Shown one piece after another: positions 44,948-56,300 of a stretch of 64,000 nucleotides of DNA (the stretch's first letter is position 1; every line of letters starts with the position of its first letter). The notes under the pieces are model-generated. The model was not told the DNA's origin. It ran no database searches and saw nothing but the letters and a program-made list of their open reading frames with translations. The stretch lies in contig MU860097.1 in NCBI GenBank assembly GCA_033296875.1, positions 1 through 64,000 of the forward strand, given 5' to 3'. Position numbers and translations under genes: made by a program. The stretch comes from Achaetomium macrosporum (Eukaryota > Ascomycota > Sordariomycetes > Sordariales > Chaetomiaceae).

Positions 44948-47869
44948 TTACCGCATCTCGCGATACCCCTCCCTCGGCAGCGGTGGCCGATCCAGGAACA
45001 CCACCTCCTCATCCTCCCTCGCCGACGGCGGCCGACGCCCATAGTACCTCTCCACTGGCTGATGAGGACCTTGCGCGGTATAGTCTCTACGCATAGCCTG
45101 CGTGGGCGGGCCCTCACCCGGCATGGCACTGTAGGCCCTAGTCGCTGGCGGCGGCGGCGGCATCGTTTCCCTCCTCACATCCTGATATCCCGCTGAAGGA
45201 CCTGGAGCGGCAGGAGGGGGAGCGGGAGCGTACTCTACCCTTCGGGTCCCGTAATCCCTCGGCATCTCATACCGGGCTGTGGCCTCCGCAGCAGGGCGAA
45301 CGCTCGCGGATCTCAAAGGTGGTGGCGGAGGTGGATGGGGATAATCTCGCCCCGACATGGGGATGGACTCTTCTGGTCCGAGTCGTCGATCATAGGCCAC
45401 AGGAACTTCGTAGCGGGTGACACCGTCTGCGGGGCGAGCGCTGGCCGCTCGGTAGTATTCCCGCGCCGGCGGCCGGTCGTCGATGGGTGCTGGGATCCTT
45501 TCATAGGTAGAAGGCGGGTCGTAGCGGGACGATTCCACAAAAGGGCGAGTGGTAGACGCGCGGGTGATGTATTCCCTCGGCGGCTCCGGCCGAGACGTCA
45601 GGTATTCACGGGGTGGGGGCGGCATGGCATTGCTTGGACCAGCACCCTCCCGGTAGGCATACTCGGGTTGCGTGATCACGCGCCTAGGAGCTGCATATGC
45701 CGGCGAGGCTGGGCGGTAGAGTGCCGCATCATCGTCAAGTGGTTCAGCCCGGCGGGAGACGGCGCGCGGAGGCAGAACTCGTTCGTACGGACCTCTGGGC
45801 TCCGCGACAACCTCCTCCCTAATGACGGTTGCTGGACGGGCTGGCTCCAGATACTCGCGACCGTAGGCATCGACGATGATGCGCCGAGGCGGGGCCCTTG
45901 GAGGAGGCATTGCCACAGGCGGCCGCTCATAGCCGACCGGCGATTGCGAGCGTTCAGGATATGCTGAGGGACGTACACTCATCCTTGATACAGCCCGCGT
46001 GTCGCGGTAGTAAGTGGCACCCTCTTCGTGCGGAGCCTCAACAATGCGGGATGCAGGTCGCACGGTACGCACTTCCTTAGAGACATACTGTGCGGACTCT
46101 GGTCCGGCTGGGAAACTGCTGGGAGGGTGCGCCCTGTAGTCATCGTAAAAGACTCTCTCGTACCTCGGAGAAGTAACAACGATAGGTTCTTCACCGTGAT
46201 GAGGGCGATAGTCATCGGCTCTCTCATAGCCCACAACCCGTTCCTGCCTAACGACTCTGGGTTGATAGCGCTCGTGATAGCCTTCCTCGACCGGCATTCG
46301 CTGCTCATACCTAGCCTCGTCATCGTGGATCTCCAGAGGTTGCTGTTGCGAGTATCGCTGGCGTTTGCTGGGGCGAGCATACTGAGGGGTCAAAGGCGAA
46401 GGGGAACGGGGCTCTGGTTTGATGTACGGCGATGCGGCCGCGGTCTCGACAGCGAGCCGGTCAGCCTTCCTCTTTTTCTTCTTGTTTTTCTTCTTTTCGG
46501 AGCCTCTGCTGCCTTGGGGCGAGCTCTCCGGGCTCGAGCCATGCGAGCCCTGTTTTCTCAGAGCAGCAACCTGCGCAGGCGCTGCTTGATGGCCGCCACT
46601 AGGCTCTGTTGCGGCCAGTTGCGGCTCCCTTGCAATAGCCGAAGATGTAACAACATGGGTGGGTTGGGGGGCAACGGGAGAAAGATCATGGGCACGAACA
46701 ACAGGGGGTTCGCGAGCCCGAGCCTGGTCGAGCAATCGCTCATTTACCTGAGCAAACTCTTGTGCGGCGCGCGACTGCCCATTTCCTGCTTGGCCTGATT
46801 CTCCCGGCCGACTCTGTGAACTGTTCTGCACAGCACCCGCAATCTCTGCTACTTGAGGCTGGGAAACCGTTGTAGAGCCACTTGCGCCGATGGACAGGCC
46901 AGGAACTGTTACCGCCGCTGCCGAGGATGCTTGCACCGGTGCGGGTGCATTTAGCTGTTGCTGCATCTGGGAAGCGGCAACACCGGGTACGGTTTGTTGT
47001 ATGGGCAACGAAGCAGGCTGAGCAGGCTGTGCTGGAGCGGCAGGCTCGAAATCGAGTTCCGGCTCGTAGGGCGATCCCTCTCGCATCTCTTCGTCTTCAG
47101 ACTCGTTGGGCAACCGAGATACCATGTTGGACTCGGGAGTGTCGTGTCGGCTCGAGTAGAAGGTGTTATCATCAAACGAGTCGCTCGACGCTGAGGCGTT
47201 AGCAGCTGTGTCGTCAGTAGACTGAACAGGAGGAGTCGCATGGACCAGTGACATGGCTTTTGCCAGGATGTCGGCGACATCGAGTTCAGCCAGCTGCTCG
47301 GATGCCTTGTTGGCGGCACGGCGCTGCTCGAGTTGCTCTTTGAGATCGCGCTCCACGCGCTGTCGCTGTAGCTGAATCTCAGCTTTGATCAGGTCGTCAG
47401 ACTTTTCCAAGAGCACCGGATCAATCTCAGGCTTCCCAGACCCGGGTGGCCTTGCGCTGCCAGAAGACCCCGACAGCGTCTCGAGGCCCGGTAAGTTCGA
47501 GGTCATGTTTACCTGCGCACGTTGTTGGTTTGCTTGCTGGGACTGCGAAGTGTCAATTACTGGGCGACCGTTGTTTGCGGCGCTCTTTGCAGCGGCTGGT
47601 CGGGAGGCTGCTGGTGCTGCAGAATTGGTAGTGGCAGGCAGAGAAGCCGAGTTTTGGCTCTGGGCGGTTTTCCCTGGATAGTGGGATGGTTTGATGCGAG
47701 GATGCGACCCGCTGATGACCTCGTCGCGAAATCGCAACAGCTTCTCGTACTCCTTGATTTCACGAATCTCATCCGGAGTGAGCGATGCCATTAATGGAGC
47801 GGCACCCGGTGACTCCAGTGCTGGGGCCCCAGTTCCTGCCATCACCCCAACTATAGCTGCTCCCGCCAT
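44948..47869 (-). CDS. large disordered Arg/Tyr/Pro-rich protein
   Basis: A single exon of about 973 residues from the first ATG (47869). Only the N-terminal part looks folded: SLTPDEIREIKEYEKLLRF (about 27-45) followed by RDEVISGSHPRIKPSHYPG, and a charged coiled segment near 155-205 (LIKAEIQLQRQRVERDLKEQ). The middle is Gln/Ala/Pro-rich. A very basic run (KKKNKKKKRKADR, about 455-470) looks like a nuclear localisation signal. The C-terminal 450 residues are low complexity with recurring RYE, YERP, RPA and PPPP patterns and end with EEVVFLDRPPLPREGYREMR. I do not recognise a described function; composition suggests a nuclear RNA- or chromatin-associated scaffold, but that is inference. In-frame Met codons slightly downstream are alternative starts. 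Confidence 0.85.
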   Translation of the reverse strand: MAGAAIVGVMAGTGAPALESPGAAPLMASLTPDEIREIKEYEKLLRFRDEVISGSHPRIKPSHYPGKTAQSQNSASLPATTNSAAPAASRPAAAKSAANNGRPVIDTSQSQQANQQRAQVNMTSNLPGLETLSGSSGSARPPGSGKPEIDPVLLEKSDDLIKAEIQLQRQRVERDLKEQLEQRRAANKASEQLAELDVADILAKAMSLVHATPPVQSTDDTAANASASSDSFDDNTFYSSRHDTPESNMVSRLPNESEDEEMREGSPYEPELDFEPAAPAQPAQPASLPIQQTVPGVAASQMQQQLNAPAPVQASSAAAVTVPGLSIGASGSTTVSQPQVAEIAGAVQNSSQSRPGESGQAGNGQSRAAQEFAQVNERLLDQARAREPPVVRAHDLSPVAPQPTHVVTSSAIAREPQLAATEPSGGHQAAPAQVAALRKQGSHGSSPESSPQGSRGSEKKKNKKKKRKADRLAVETAAASPYIKPEPRSPSPLTPQYARPSKRQRYSQQQPLEIHDDEARYEQRMPVEEGYHERYQPRVVRQERVVGYERADDYRPHHGEEPIVVTSPRYERVFYDDYRAHPPSSFPAGPESAQYVSKEVRTVRPASRIVEAPHEEGATYYRDTRAVSRMSVRPSAYPERSQSPVGYERPPVAMPPPRAPPRRIIVDAYGREYLEPARPATVIREEVVAEPRGPYERVLPPRAVSRRAEPLDDDAALYRPASPAYAAPRRVITQPEYAYREGAGPSNAMPPPPREYLTSRPEPPREYITRASTTRPFVESSRYDPPSTYERIPAPIDDRPPAREYYRAASARPADGVTRYEVPVAYDRRLGPEESIPMSGRDYPHPPPPPPLRSASVRPAAEATARYEMPRDYGTRRVEYAPAPPPAAPGPSAGYQDVRRETMPPPPPATRAYSAMPGEGPPTQAMRRDYTAQGPHQPVERYYGRRPPSAREDEEVVFLDRPPLPREGYREMR

Positions 47870-48566
47870 GACGGTGTGCTCCTTGTGCAGCAGGCGCGTG
47901 TCTCTTCGTATTGTCGTGTCAACGCGACACAGGCCATCAGAGACACTAACGGTTGAGAGAGGTCTGCTAGCAACCAAAGCAGCTAATCAGGAACCAAACC
48001 AGCGGCGAGCGCTGCCCCGTTCTTGATGTAAACAGCAGACTAAGGCTCTGTTGCAGGAAGAAAACAACATGGAAGGTTTGGAACAAGCAGGAGCTGCCAA
48101 TTTCACTTGATGCCAAGACGGAACTGGACCGTGCACGGCTCAGGTCGGCAGTCCCGATGCGCCGTGGGTGGGTCTTTGGCCTCCACTTGGCTCGGTCCGG
48201 CCTGAGTCAAACAAGCTCTCGATGTTACGAGAACTACCCAAGCGAAGGAGAGATGGAGAGATCTTGGAAAGGGTAACGTGAACTGCCATGCAAGCTGTCG
48301 AGTGATGAGTCTTTTGCTGTGCCCGCCTGCTCTGTTAGGTGTAGTATAAGTACCAACGTACAGTGTAGACCCTTCCTTCTGTTGTTTCGGAAACACCACA
48401 GCACCAACACGCAGCCAATTGCCGCTTCTCAGCCACACCTCAGCGCCCCTTTCTAGTACCTCCATTCACAAACCAACACGCCCCCGTGAATAAGAAGACT
48501 CATTGGCTAAGAAACCAAGTTTCCGTATAGCTTTACCCACATACTAAGGGGATCGTATTGGACAAG
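47870..48566. promoter_or_regulatory. divergent promoter region
   Basis: About 700 bases between the divergent starts of the disordered protein (minus) and the nucleotidase (plus). No gene and no named site; it must hold both promoters. Confidence 0.5.
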
Positions 48567-49422
48567 ATGGAGATAGAACAAGCCAGTGCCAATGGGGCAG
48601 CAGCGCCCAGGAGACAAGTCTTCTTCTTGTGAGTATGCCACTGGCAACAAGTGTCAGAGTCCTAATGTCTAACTTGAAAACAGCGACATTGACAACTGCC
48701 TGTACCCGAAAAGTGCCAAGGTGCACGACCTCATGGCGGATCTCATCGACCGCTACTTCGCCACACACCTCTCACTCCCCTGGGAAGACGCGGTACGGCT
48801 CCACAAGGAGTATTACCAGAACTACGGCTTGGCCATCGAGGGCCTTGTGCGGCACCACCAGATCGATCCCCTAGACTACAACGCCAAGGTCGACGACGCC
48901 CTCCCACTCGACGGCGTCATCAAGCCGCGGCCGGAGCTTAACAGGCTCCTTGCGGACATTGACAGGAGCAAGGTGAAGCTCTGGCTCTTGACAAACGCCT
49001 ATGTCAACCACGCCAAGCGGGTCGTCCGGCTGCTCGAGGTAGAGGAGTTCTTCGAGGGCGTCACGTACTGTGACTACAGCCAGGTGCCACTGACCTGCAA
49101 GCCACATCCCGCCATGTATCACAAGGCCATGCGGGATGCGGGCGTTGAGAGATATGAGGACTGCTTCTTCGTTGGTACGTTCAATCCGGTGACCCCTTAG
49201 GCCAGCACCTTGCGGAGCACCTGTGAACTGACCCTTCTGCTAGACGACTCCTACCAGAACTGCAAAAGCGCGCAGCAGCTCGGGTGGACAGTGGCCCACC
49301 TTGTCGAAGACGACGTCAAGCCGCCGAGGACGCCGGCCTGCCAATACCAGATACGGCACTTGGAGGATCTACGGACAGTATTTCCACAATTATTCAAATC
49401 GAACACCAGCGAAGCAAACTAG
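48567..49422 (+). CDS. HAD-type pyrimidine 5'-nucleotidase (SDT1/PHM8-like)
   Basis: Exons 48567-48628, 48684-49174 and 49244-49422, about 243 residues. The HAD nucleophile motif DIDNCLYP directly follows a hydrophobic strand (QVFFF). Motif II is LWLLTNA, the Lys motif lies in VPLTCKPHPAMYHKAM, and the late acidic motif is FFVDDSYQN. These match the yeast Sdt1/Phm8 group, which dephosphorylates UMP, CMP and related nucleotides and detoxifies pyrimidine analogues. Both introns interrupt catalytic motifs: the first ends just before the nucleophile Asp, and the second splits the first Asp codon of VDDS. The reaction is assigned from family knowledge; the substrate is not proven. Confidence 0.92.
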
Positions 49423-49672
49423 AGGGAAAGGATAAGTAGACGGCACAGGTGGCCATAGAAGATAGACCATGATGCATCATGAATAGAGACGATGATTTTG
49501 AGGCCGTACCAGACTCATTATCCCCCGTTCAACTACCAAAATAACCCGGAACCCCGTCTACGCCGCCCCTGATTCCATGTCCCAGCCCATCTGACACCAA
49601 CGCCGTAATCCGATGCAAAACACACGCCACCGCCCTCGCCCGACTACCAGAAAAAGGAAACCTCCCGCGACC
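49423..49672. other. short intergenic region between convergent genes
   Basis: 250 bases containing both 3' UTRs; nothing else seen. Confidence 0.5.
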
Positions 49673-50271
49673 CTAATGCCTCAATACTGTCTTTAACAGC
49701 CCATCCAGCTGTTCAAGCACCTCGTCCCGCTCCTTCACCGCCTCCAGCCGCTGCGCCTCCACCTCGGCAATCTCCTCCTCCAGGTCCCGGATCATCTGCA
49801 GCTGGTCGCGCTCGCTGTTGTCTAGCCCCGGTAGCGCCGACACGAGCGCCTCGATCAGCCGCGCGTGGTTGACCAGGTCGTTTGCGATCTCCGCCTGGCC
49901 TGCTTGGAAAGTTTGCGGGTCGAGGGTATCCACTAGATGGAAGACAAAAAAGTAATGGCGTTAGCTGGGCGGCTCGATTCTGGGGGAATAGGTAGTGTGT
50001 GCGTGGGAGAGAGAAGAAAGGGGAAAGCACCTTCTTTCGGCTGGTCCTTAAGCTCGGGGATCTTGTCCGTCGGACTGAATTGCTCGAGGTCGTGGTGACG
50101 CTCGACGTAGTAGTAGCCTGCGATGAACATGGTACAGAGCTGTGCCCGGGCGATGGTGGGTTAGCCTAGGTGCGCTGGGCGTGGTGTGAGGCAGACGGGA
50201 GGCTGGGAATTGGGGAAGGGCTGATTCACCGTGTCCATCGCCTCCTGGAGCTGGGTGAGAATGTCTGCCAT
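49673..50271 (-). CDS. med21: Mediator of RNA polymerase II transcription subunit 21
   Basis: Exons 50271-50230, 50139-50031 and 49932-49673, about 136 residues, the usual fungal length. It opens with MADILTQLQEAMDT, typical of Srb7/MED21, continues with YYYVERHHDLEQFSP and ELKDQPKEVDTL, and ends in a long coiled coil (LPGLDNSERDQLQMIRDLEE onward). MED21 forms a heterodimer with MED7 at the hinge of the middle module of Mediator, in the nucleus, and is essential in yeast. The first exon codes only 14 residues. The gene is divergent from RRG7, with 170 bases between start codons. Confidence 0.93.
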
Positions 50272-50441
50272 TTTGAAAGGTCCAGTGCTGTGTTTAGTTC
50301 TTTTGCTATCGAGTCTTAATGACGGGAAAGTGTGAGGGCGTCCCTCGAGATAAGATCTGAAGGAGCCGGAAATGGCAAGAAGCTTGGGCCAACTTTAGCA
50401 TTCCGGCAGGCAATTCCCATCTTTTCACCCACGGAACTCTC
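50272..50441. promoter_or_regulatory. compact bidirectional promoter of MED21 and RRG7
   Basis: Only 170 bases separate the divergent start codons, so both promoters and leaders overlap. No TATA box or named site is evident. Confidence 0.55.
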
Positions 50442-51374
50442 ATGTTCCGATCACAGCCTTCCAAACTGAAAACTTATATTGGATTCCTTACGACGATGCA
50501 CGGCGCTCTCCCCCGCCGACTGTTTCCTCTCCACGTACCACTACCGGCTCTCCGATGCACCTTCTCCTCCGCCATCCCTGCGCACCCGGTTCCGGAACCC
50601 AGCTCCGAAGCCCAGCAATCTCAACAGCAAACAGAGCAACAACCGCAATCACCACCAGTCAGTCAAAATGTCGGCTCTCCCAACTCCCAAACCACCAGCG
50701 CAATCCACACCACCAAGACCCCAATAATAAACCCGCCGCTAATCTACCCCTCCGCCCCATCCCCGCACCACACCGACCTCCCCACCTTCCTCGCCTACGC
50801 AGCCCGCACCAACCTGGACCCGTCCTCCACCGTCTACGTAGGCACGCACTTCGAGTACACCGTCTCGGCCGCCCTCGCGCGGTACGGCCTCTCGCTGCGG
50901 CGGATCGGCGGCGTCTCGGACTGCGGCATCGACCTGCTCGGCACATGGTCCCTTCCCTCCTGTTCCGCGCGGGGGCGCGGTCCGCTGCGGGTGCTGGCGC
51001 AGTGCAAGGCGGTGCAGCGGCCCGGTCCGCACCTGATTCGGGAGCTGGAAGGCGCGTTCGTCGGGGCGCCGGCCGGTTGGAGGGGTCTGGTTGGTGTGGT
51101 GGGATTGTTGGTGACAGAGAAGCCCGCGACGAAGGGGATACGGGACGCGCTGGGGCGGAGTAGGTGGCCGATGGGGTTTGTGGCGTGCTCGAGGGAGGGG
51201 AGGGTTGAGCAGTTTTTGTGGAATCGGAGGGCTGAGGATGAGGGATTGGAGGGGTTGGGGGTTGCGACCAGGCATGTGAATGTGAAGCGTGAGGGGGAAC
51301 CGCGGACGGAGTTGGTGTTGACGTGGAGGGGGAAGGCTTTGGCTTCCGGCTCCGGGGCAGAGACCGGGGGTTGA
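50442..51374 (+). CDS. rrg7: required for respiratory growth protein 7-like, mitochondrial
   Basis: A single exon of 310 residues. The N-terminus is basic and hydroxylated, as in a mitochondrial presequence; a second in-frame Met at 50496 (MHGALPRRLFPLHVPL) is an equally likely start. After a Gln/Pro/Ser-rich linker the conserved domain begins with VYVGTHFEYTVSAALARYG, then GGVSDCGIDLLGTW and LRVLAQCKA. The G-I-D and Q-x-K residues fit the restriction-endonuclease-like fold (PD-(D/E)XK) predicted for the DUF2034/Rrg7 family. Yeast Rrg7 is needed for respiratory growth and mitochondrial genome upkeep; its activity is not established. The C-terminus is Gly/Arg/Glu-rich. Confidence 0.85.
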   Translation: MFRSQPSKLKTYIGFLTTMHGALPRRLFPLHVPLPALRCTFSSAIPAHPVPEPSSEAQQSQQQTEQQPQSPPVSQNVGSPNSQTTSAIHTTKTPIINPPLIYPSAPSPHHTDLPTFLAYAARTNLDPSSTVYVGTHFEYTVSAALARYGLSLRRIGGVSDCGIDLLGTWSLPSCSARGRGPLRVLAQCKAVQRPGPHLIRELEGAFVGAPAGWRGLVGVVGLLVTEKPATKGIRDALGRSRWPMGFVACSREGRVEQFLWNRRAEDEGLEGLGVATRHVNVKREGEPRTELVLTWRGKALASGSGAETGG

Positions 51375-51795
51375 GGGATGGGTTTGCTGTGATGATCCAG
51401 CGAATGAGTAAGCTTTGAATACCGGCCGTTGCGCGACGGGGATGGAAGTCGGGTACCTATGCTACCTACTAGGAGAGAGCTTGGGGCTGCCAGCTGACGT
51501 TGACAGGATGGGCCGCCCACATATGCTGTTCGAGAGTACGGCATGCGCGACCTCAGTCTCTATTCCAGCACCATCTGCCCCTCACCAACCTCCCAGTTTG
51601 AAGAGTTATGCCGCAGCTGTCGGAAAGCTCATAGGGATGGCTGAAACTATGCCTCCCGCCGCGAATGATCTAAGCCTTGTGGGGGGCTATCTACAACCAG
51701 AGATGATACCCAAGAGCATTCAAGCCAGCTTATACGAAGAGCTAGTCTCTCTGCAATGTTATATCCAAGAACAACGCTCAGAGTTTCCAAGCTTC
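51375..51795. other. intergenic region between convergent genes
   Basis: About 420 bases holding 3' UTRs. A plus-strand frame (51415-52023) crosses it but begins without ATG and is antisense to the next gene, so it is not accepted. Confidence 0.5.
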
Positions 51796-52371
51796 TCAGT
51801 CCTCCCAAATAGCCTGCCTCGCCTTGGCGATCTCCTCTTCTCTCTTCCGCTTCTCCTCCTTCTCCTGCTCCAGCCGCTTGCGCTCTTTCTCGCGGACCGC
51901 GCGGTCGTACGCCTTCTGCTCCTCTGTCAGTTTGGGCGCCCTCATGCCCAGAGCACTGGCAATCATGCGCCGCGCTACCGCGTCCGTCTTCTCCGGCCGT
52001 TTGGTCGGCCCTGTCGTGGTTGACTCTCCTAGGGAGTCACCTGGGCCGTCGAATGGTGGAATACTGAACCCCGGCCCGGAGAGTGCGGATGGCGAGAATG
52101 GCCTCTTGTTGCTGGCTACGGGGGACATAGGTGTTGGTGGTGGGGCCGAGGTGCCGGCCTGTCTAGGGGTTGCCGTAGGTGTCTCCTCTGCGTCTGCGGC
52201 TTGTTCATCATCGTCGTCGGCCTCGTCTTCCCAGCTGTCTGCAACCGGACTGCCCTTCTTCTGAGGCTTGGCGCGTGATGTGGGTTTTGCGGTCTCTAGC
52301 TCGGTGGTTTTGAGAGACAGTTTGGTGAGGTTGGAAGTGATGTCTTTGTCTTCGATGGCTTTCGGTGCCAT
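51796..52371 (-). CDS. conserved-looking small charged protein
   Basis: A single exon of 191 residues from a genuine ATG. The N-terminal part has KDITSNLTKLSL, an acidic stretch around residues 45-62 (SWEDEADDDDEQ), then a Ser/Pro-rich linker with SIPPFDGPGD. The C-terminal third is a basic, strongly helical coiled coil (KLTEEQKAYDRAVREKERKR onward) ending QAIWED. Third-codon positions are clearly G/C-biased, so it is very probably real. I do not recognise the family. A role in ribosome or RNA metabolism would fit the composition but is not supported by a domain. Confidence 0.8.
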   Translation of the reverse strand: MAPKAIEDKDITSNLTKLSLKTTELETAKPTSRAKPQKKGSPVADSWEDEADDDDEQAADAEETPTATPRQAGTSAPPPTPMSPVASNKRPFSPSALSGPGFSIPPFDGPGDSLGESTTTGPTKRPEKTDAVARRMIASALGMRAPKLTEEQKAYDRAVREKERKRLEQEKEEKRKREEEIAKARQAIWED

Positions 52372-53320
52372 GATGAAGATAATAATGATGATGGTAATAC
52401 AGATCTCGAATCTTAAGAGAATACAGGCCAGACCGAAGGATGGTTGCGGAGTTATGAGACGAGGAGGCCCTCTCTCTGTCGTCTGTGATCAGGTCAAGTC
52501 AAGAAGGTCAAGGAGGGTGTCTTAGGTTGAAGCTGTCAAAACGCCTTTCAGGGATGGGGCCCGTGGGATAGTGATCTGTTTATCGACGCAAGCCAGCGTG
52601 GGCCTGTTTCACAACATCATCCTCTTAACAAAGCGCCGAGCCTCGAAGTGCGGGGGTGGGGCATCCTCGCTGTAGCTGTGGGAGCTACCAACAGTGTACT
52701 GTATGTATGCAAAAGACGCCGCTATGTTGTCAAATCATCACTGATTGCCTGTGGCCCACGTGTGTATTAAGTCTCATATCTAGGTAGGTAGGTATGCATC
52801 TGCTCCCATATGGATGAACTTCCGCTGAATTGTGTGTGAGTTTGAGTGGGAAGTTTTACCACATCCGGGTTTCGCGTGATCAGAGTGGGCTGTCTCAGTG
52901 AAAGCCACACCCCTTTAGGTGGCTGGAGCTCCCTGTGGCTAGTGCATCGCTGCTGACAAGACGGGACGCGCTTCGGAGCTAAAATTGCGGGCTCCGCTGC
53001 TATCCAGCAGGTTCCATCACCACCGAAAACAGTGCCTGTCCTCCACTTGCATTATTCAGACATCATCGCCATGGGTCCTGGCCTCTCCAGGTATTCTCGG
53101 ATCTGCCATTGACAATTTAATCGAGACCCTCAAGGGCCTCTCTGTATTCAACGTTTTCAGCTGTATATTATTTTCTCACATTTCGGGTTTTGCGACGTGT
53201 TTTGCATATAGACACCCTTCGCCGCCGCTCCGAGCAGCAGACGAGCTCGGGTTGCTTGGATTAGCAGTCCGCAAATCCCGACATCAAAGCGCCTTAGAGC
53301 CCTCGCCGTCACCACCCGCA
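52372..53320. other. promoter and leader region upstream of LON
   Basis: About 950 bases between the divergent starts of the small charged protein and LON. The LON frame is open for 336 nt upstream of its first ATG but without another ATG. A TAGGTAGGTAGG stretch lies at about 52783-52794. Confidence 0.5.
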
Positions 53321-56300
53321 ATGCTGCTCCGACAGCGCACACCTCGGTTACCCACGCCGATAACTCCCATCTCCTCAACAACATCAAGAAGACTGAGCGT
53401 ATACTCGATACCGGCATCACTACGGCAGAGGAGACATGTGACGCCACAGCTGCTGCGAGCCCGGAGGGGCGGATACCCATCGTCGCTTTCGAATTTCTCC
53501 ACACATGCGGCGCTTGGGAAGAAGAAAGACGGGTTTTTCGACGGCCCAGTCGAACCCCTTTCCGAGGAGGACAAAAGAGCGAACCTCGAGCACGCCGAAG
53601 CTGAAGAGAAGGAGATTGCGAAGTCTAAGTCTTCTAGCTCCGATGCGCCATCAAAGAACAATAATAGTCGGGGCACGCCGGAGGCGCCGGACGGGAAGGG
53701 CAGCGCTGCCGGTGGTGCTTCCTCGGGATCAGCGGGAGACGATTCAGGGTCCGGCGGCGGCAGACGGGGCCGGAAGGGTGACAAGGCGCTCGCGAAGCCT
53801 GTCGTGCCAGAGATCTACCCTCAGGTACTCGCAATACCCATTGCTAAGAGGCCGCTGTTCCCCGGATTCTACAAGGCCATCACCATCAAAGACCCCAATG
53901 TCGCCGCGGCGATCTTGGAGATGTTCAAGCGGGGCCAGCCCTACGTGGGAGCGTTTCTGTTCAAAGACGAGAATGCAGACGACGATGTCATCCGCAACCC
54001 AGATGATGTTTACGACGTTGGTGTCTTTGCTCAGGTCACCAGCGCATTCCCTATGAACGCGCAGGGTGGTGAAGGCGGCGGTCTTACGGCGATTCTGTAC
54101 CCTCACCGACGAATCAGGCTGTCCTCGCTGATCCCGCCGGGGGGTGCAGAGGCCGCAAAGACCGCTCCTCCTGCAGAGCCCGAACCTGAACCAATTCCGA
54201 AAGCGCCGGAGGAGGCGGATCAGAAGGGCGACGTGGTCGCGAGCTTCGAGGAGAGCGCTGTCGAGCAGAAACCCGAATCGCCCAAGAAGCAGCTGTACGA
54301 GGTGACATCGTTCTTGAAGAAGTACCCCGTCAGCATTGCCAACGTCGACAACCTCACCGAAGAACCCCATGACCCCAAGAGCCAGGTGATCCGTGCCGTT
54401 ACGAACGAGATCGTGAATGTCTTCAAGGAGGTCGCCAGCATGAACAGCCTGTTTAGGGACCAGATTTCAACCTTCTCCATCAGCCAGTCCGCCGGCAACG
54501 TCATGTCCGAGCCCGCCAAGCTCGCCGACTTTGCCGCAGCCGTCTCTGCGGGAGAGCCTGCCGAGCTTCAAGAAGTTCTGGAGAGCTTGAACGTCGAGGA
54601 TAGGATGCACAAGGCGCTCTTGGTGCTGAAGAAGGAGCTCGCCAATGCTCAGCTCCAATCGAAGATCACCAAGGATGTGGAAAGCAAGATTACCAAACGG
54701 CAACGCGAGTATTGGCTGATGGAGCAAATGAAGGGCATCCGAAGAGAGCTCGGAATCGAATCGGACGGGAAGGACAAGCTTGTTGAGACGTTCAAGGAGA
54801 AAGCAGACAAGCTAGCCATGCCGGAGGCGGTGCGCAAGGTGTTCGACGAGGAACTGAACAAGCTGGCGCACTTGGAGCCGGCTGCGTCAGAGTTCAATGT
54901 GACTCGGAATTACTTGGACTGGCTCACGCAGATCCCGTGGGGACAACGGAGCGCTGAGAACTTTGACATTCTCAACGCCATGAAGGTGTTGGATGAGGAT
55001 CATTACGGCCTCAAAGATGTCAAGGACCGCATCCTGGAGTTCATCGCTGTCGGCAAACTACGCGGAACCGTCGAAGGAAAGATCCTCTGCTTTGTTGGTC
55101 CTCCGGGCGTAGGTAAGACGAGCATAGGGAAATCGATTGCCCGCGCTCTCAACCGTGAGTACTACCGGTTCAGCGTCGGTGGTCTCACGGATGTTGCAGA
55201 GATCAAGGGTCACAGGAGGACATACGTCGGTGCGCTACCTGGCCGTGTTATCCAGGCCCTGAAGAAATGCAAGACGGAAAACCCCCTGATTCTCATCGAC
55301 GAGATCGACAAGATCGGGCGTGGCTACCAGGGCGATCCTTCCTCCGCGCTGCTTGAGCTCCTCGACCCTGAGCAAAACAGCTCGTTCCTCGACCACTACA
55401 TGGACGTTCCTGTGGATCTTTCCAGGGTCCTGTTCGTCTGCACGGCCAACATGACCGATACGATTCCTCGACCGCTCCTCGACCGTATGGAGGTCATCAG
55501 ACTCTCGGGATACGTCTCGGATGAGAAGATGGCCATCGCAGAGAGGTATCTCGCCCCGCAGGCGCAGGAGCTGGCCGGGCTCAAAGAAGTCGACGTAAAG
55601 TTGACCAAGACGGCAATCGAGGAGCTCATCAAGTCATACTGCAGGGAGGCTGGTGTGCGCAACCTCAAGAAGCAGATCGAGAAGGTTTACCGGAAGTCGG
55701 CACTGAAGATCGTTCAGGATCTTGGAGAGGAGGCGTTGCCTGAGGCCAAGGCGCTCACAGACGAGGGCAAGGCCGCGCTCGAAGAATCAGAAAAGCAGGG
55801 CAAGACGAAAGAGGCCGGCAAGGAAGCAACGGAAAAGGAGACGACCGAGCAACCCAGAGTGCCGCTGAAGGTGCCCGAGAGCGTGCACGTCGTCATTGAC
55901 AAGGACAATCTCAAGGACTACGTCGGGCCCCCGATCTTCACTTCCGACAGGCTGTATGATGTCACTCCGCCAGGTGTTACCATGGGCCTGGCCTGGACGC
56001 AGTTGGGCGGTGCCGCCATGTATGTCGAGGCCATCCTTCAAGCCGCTCTGAAGCCATCAAGCAGACCGTCCCTCGAGATCACGGGCAACCTCAAGACGGT
56101 GATGAAGGAGTCCTCAACCATTGCCTACTCATTCGCCAAGTCGCTGATGGCCAGGGAGTTCCCGGACAACCACTTCTTGGAGAAGGCCAAGATCCATGTG
56201 CATGTCCCGGAGGGTGCGGTGCAGAAGGACGGGCCATCGGCGGGTATTACCATGGCTACATCGCTCCTGTCACTGGCGCTGGACACGCCAGTTGACCCCA

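Noticed and set aside
47870..47977. Longer N-terminus for the disordered protein
   Set aside because: The frame extends to 47977 but starts with TTG; the first ATG is 47869.
51415..52023. 202-codon plus-strand frame
   Set aside because: It begins without ATG and overlaps antisense the better supported minus-strand gene at 51796-52371; its Leu-rich end is the complement of a Glu/Lys-rich coil.
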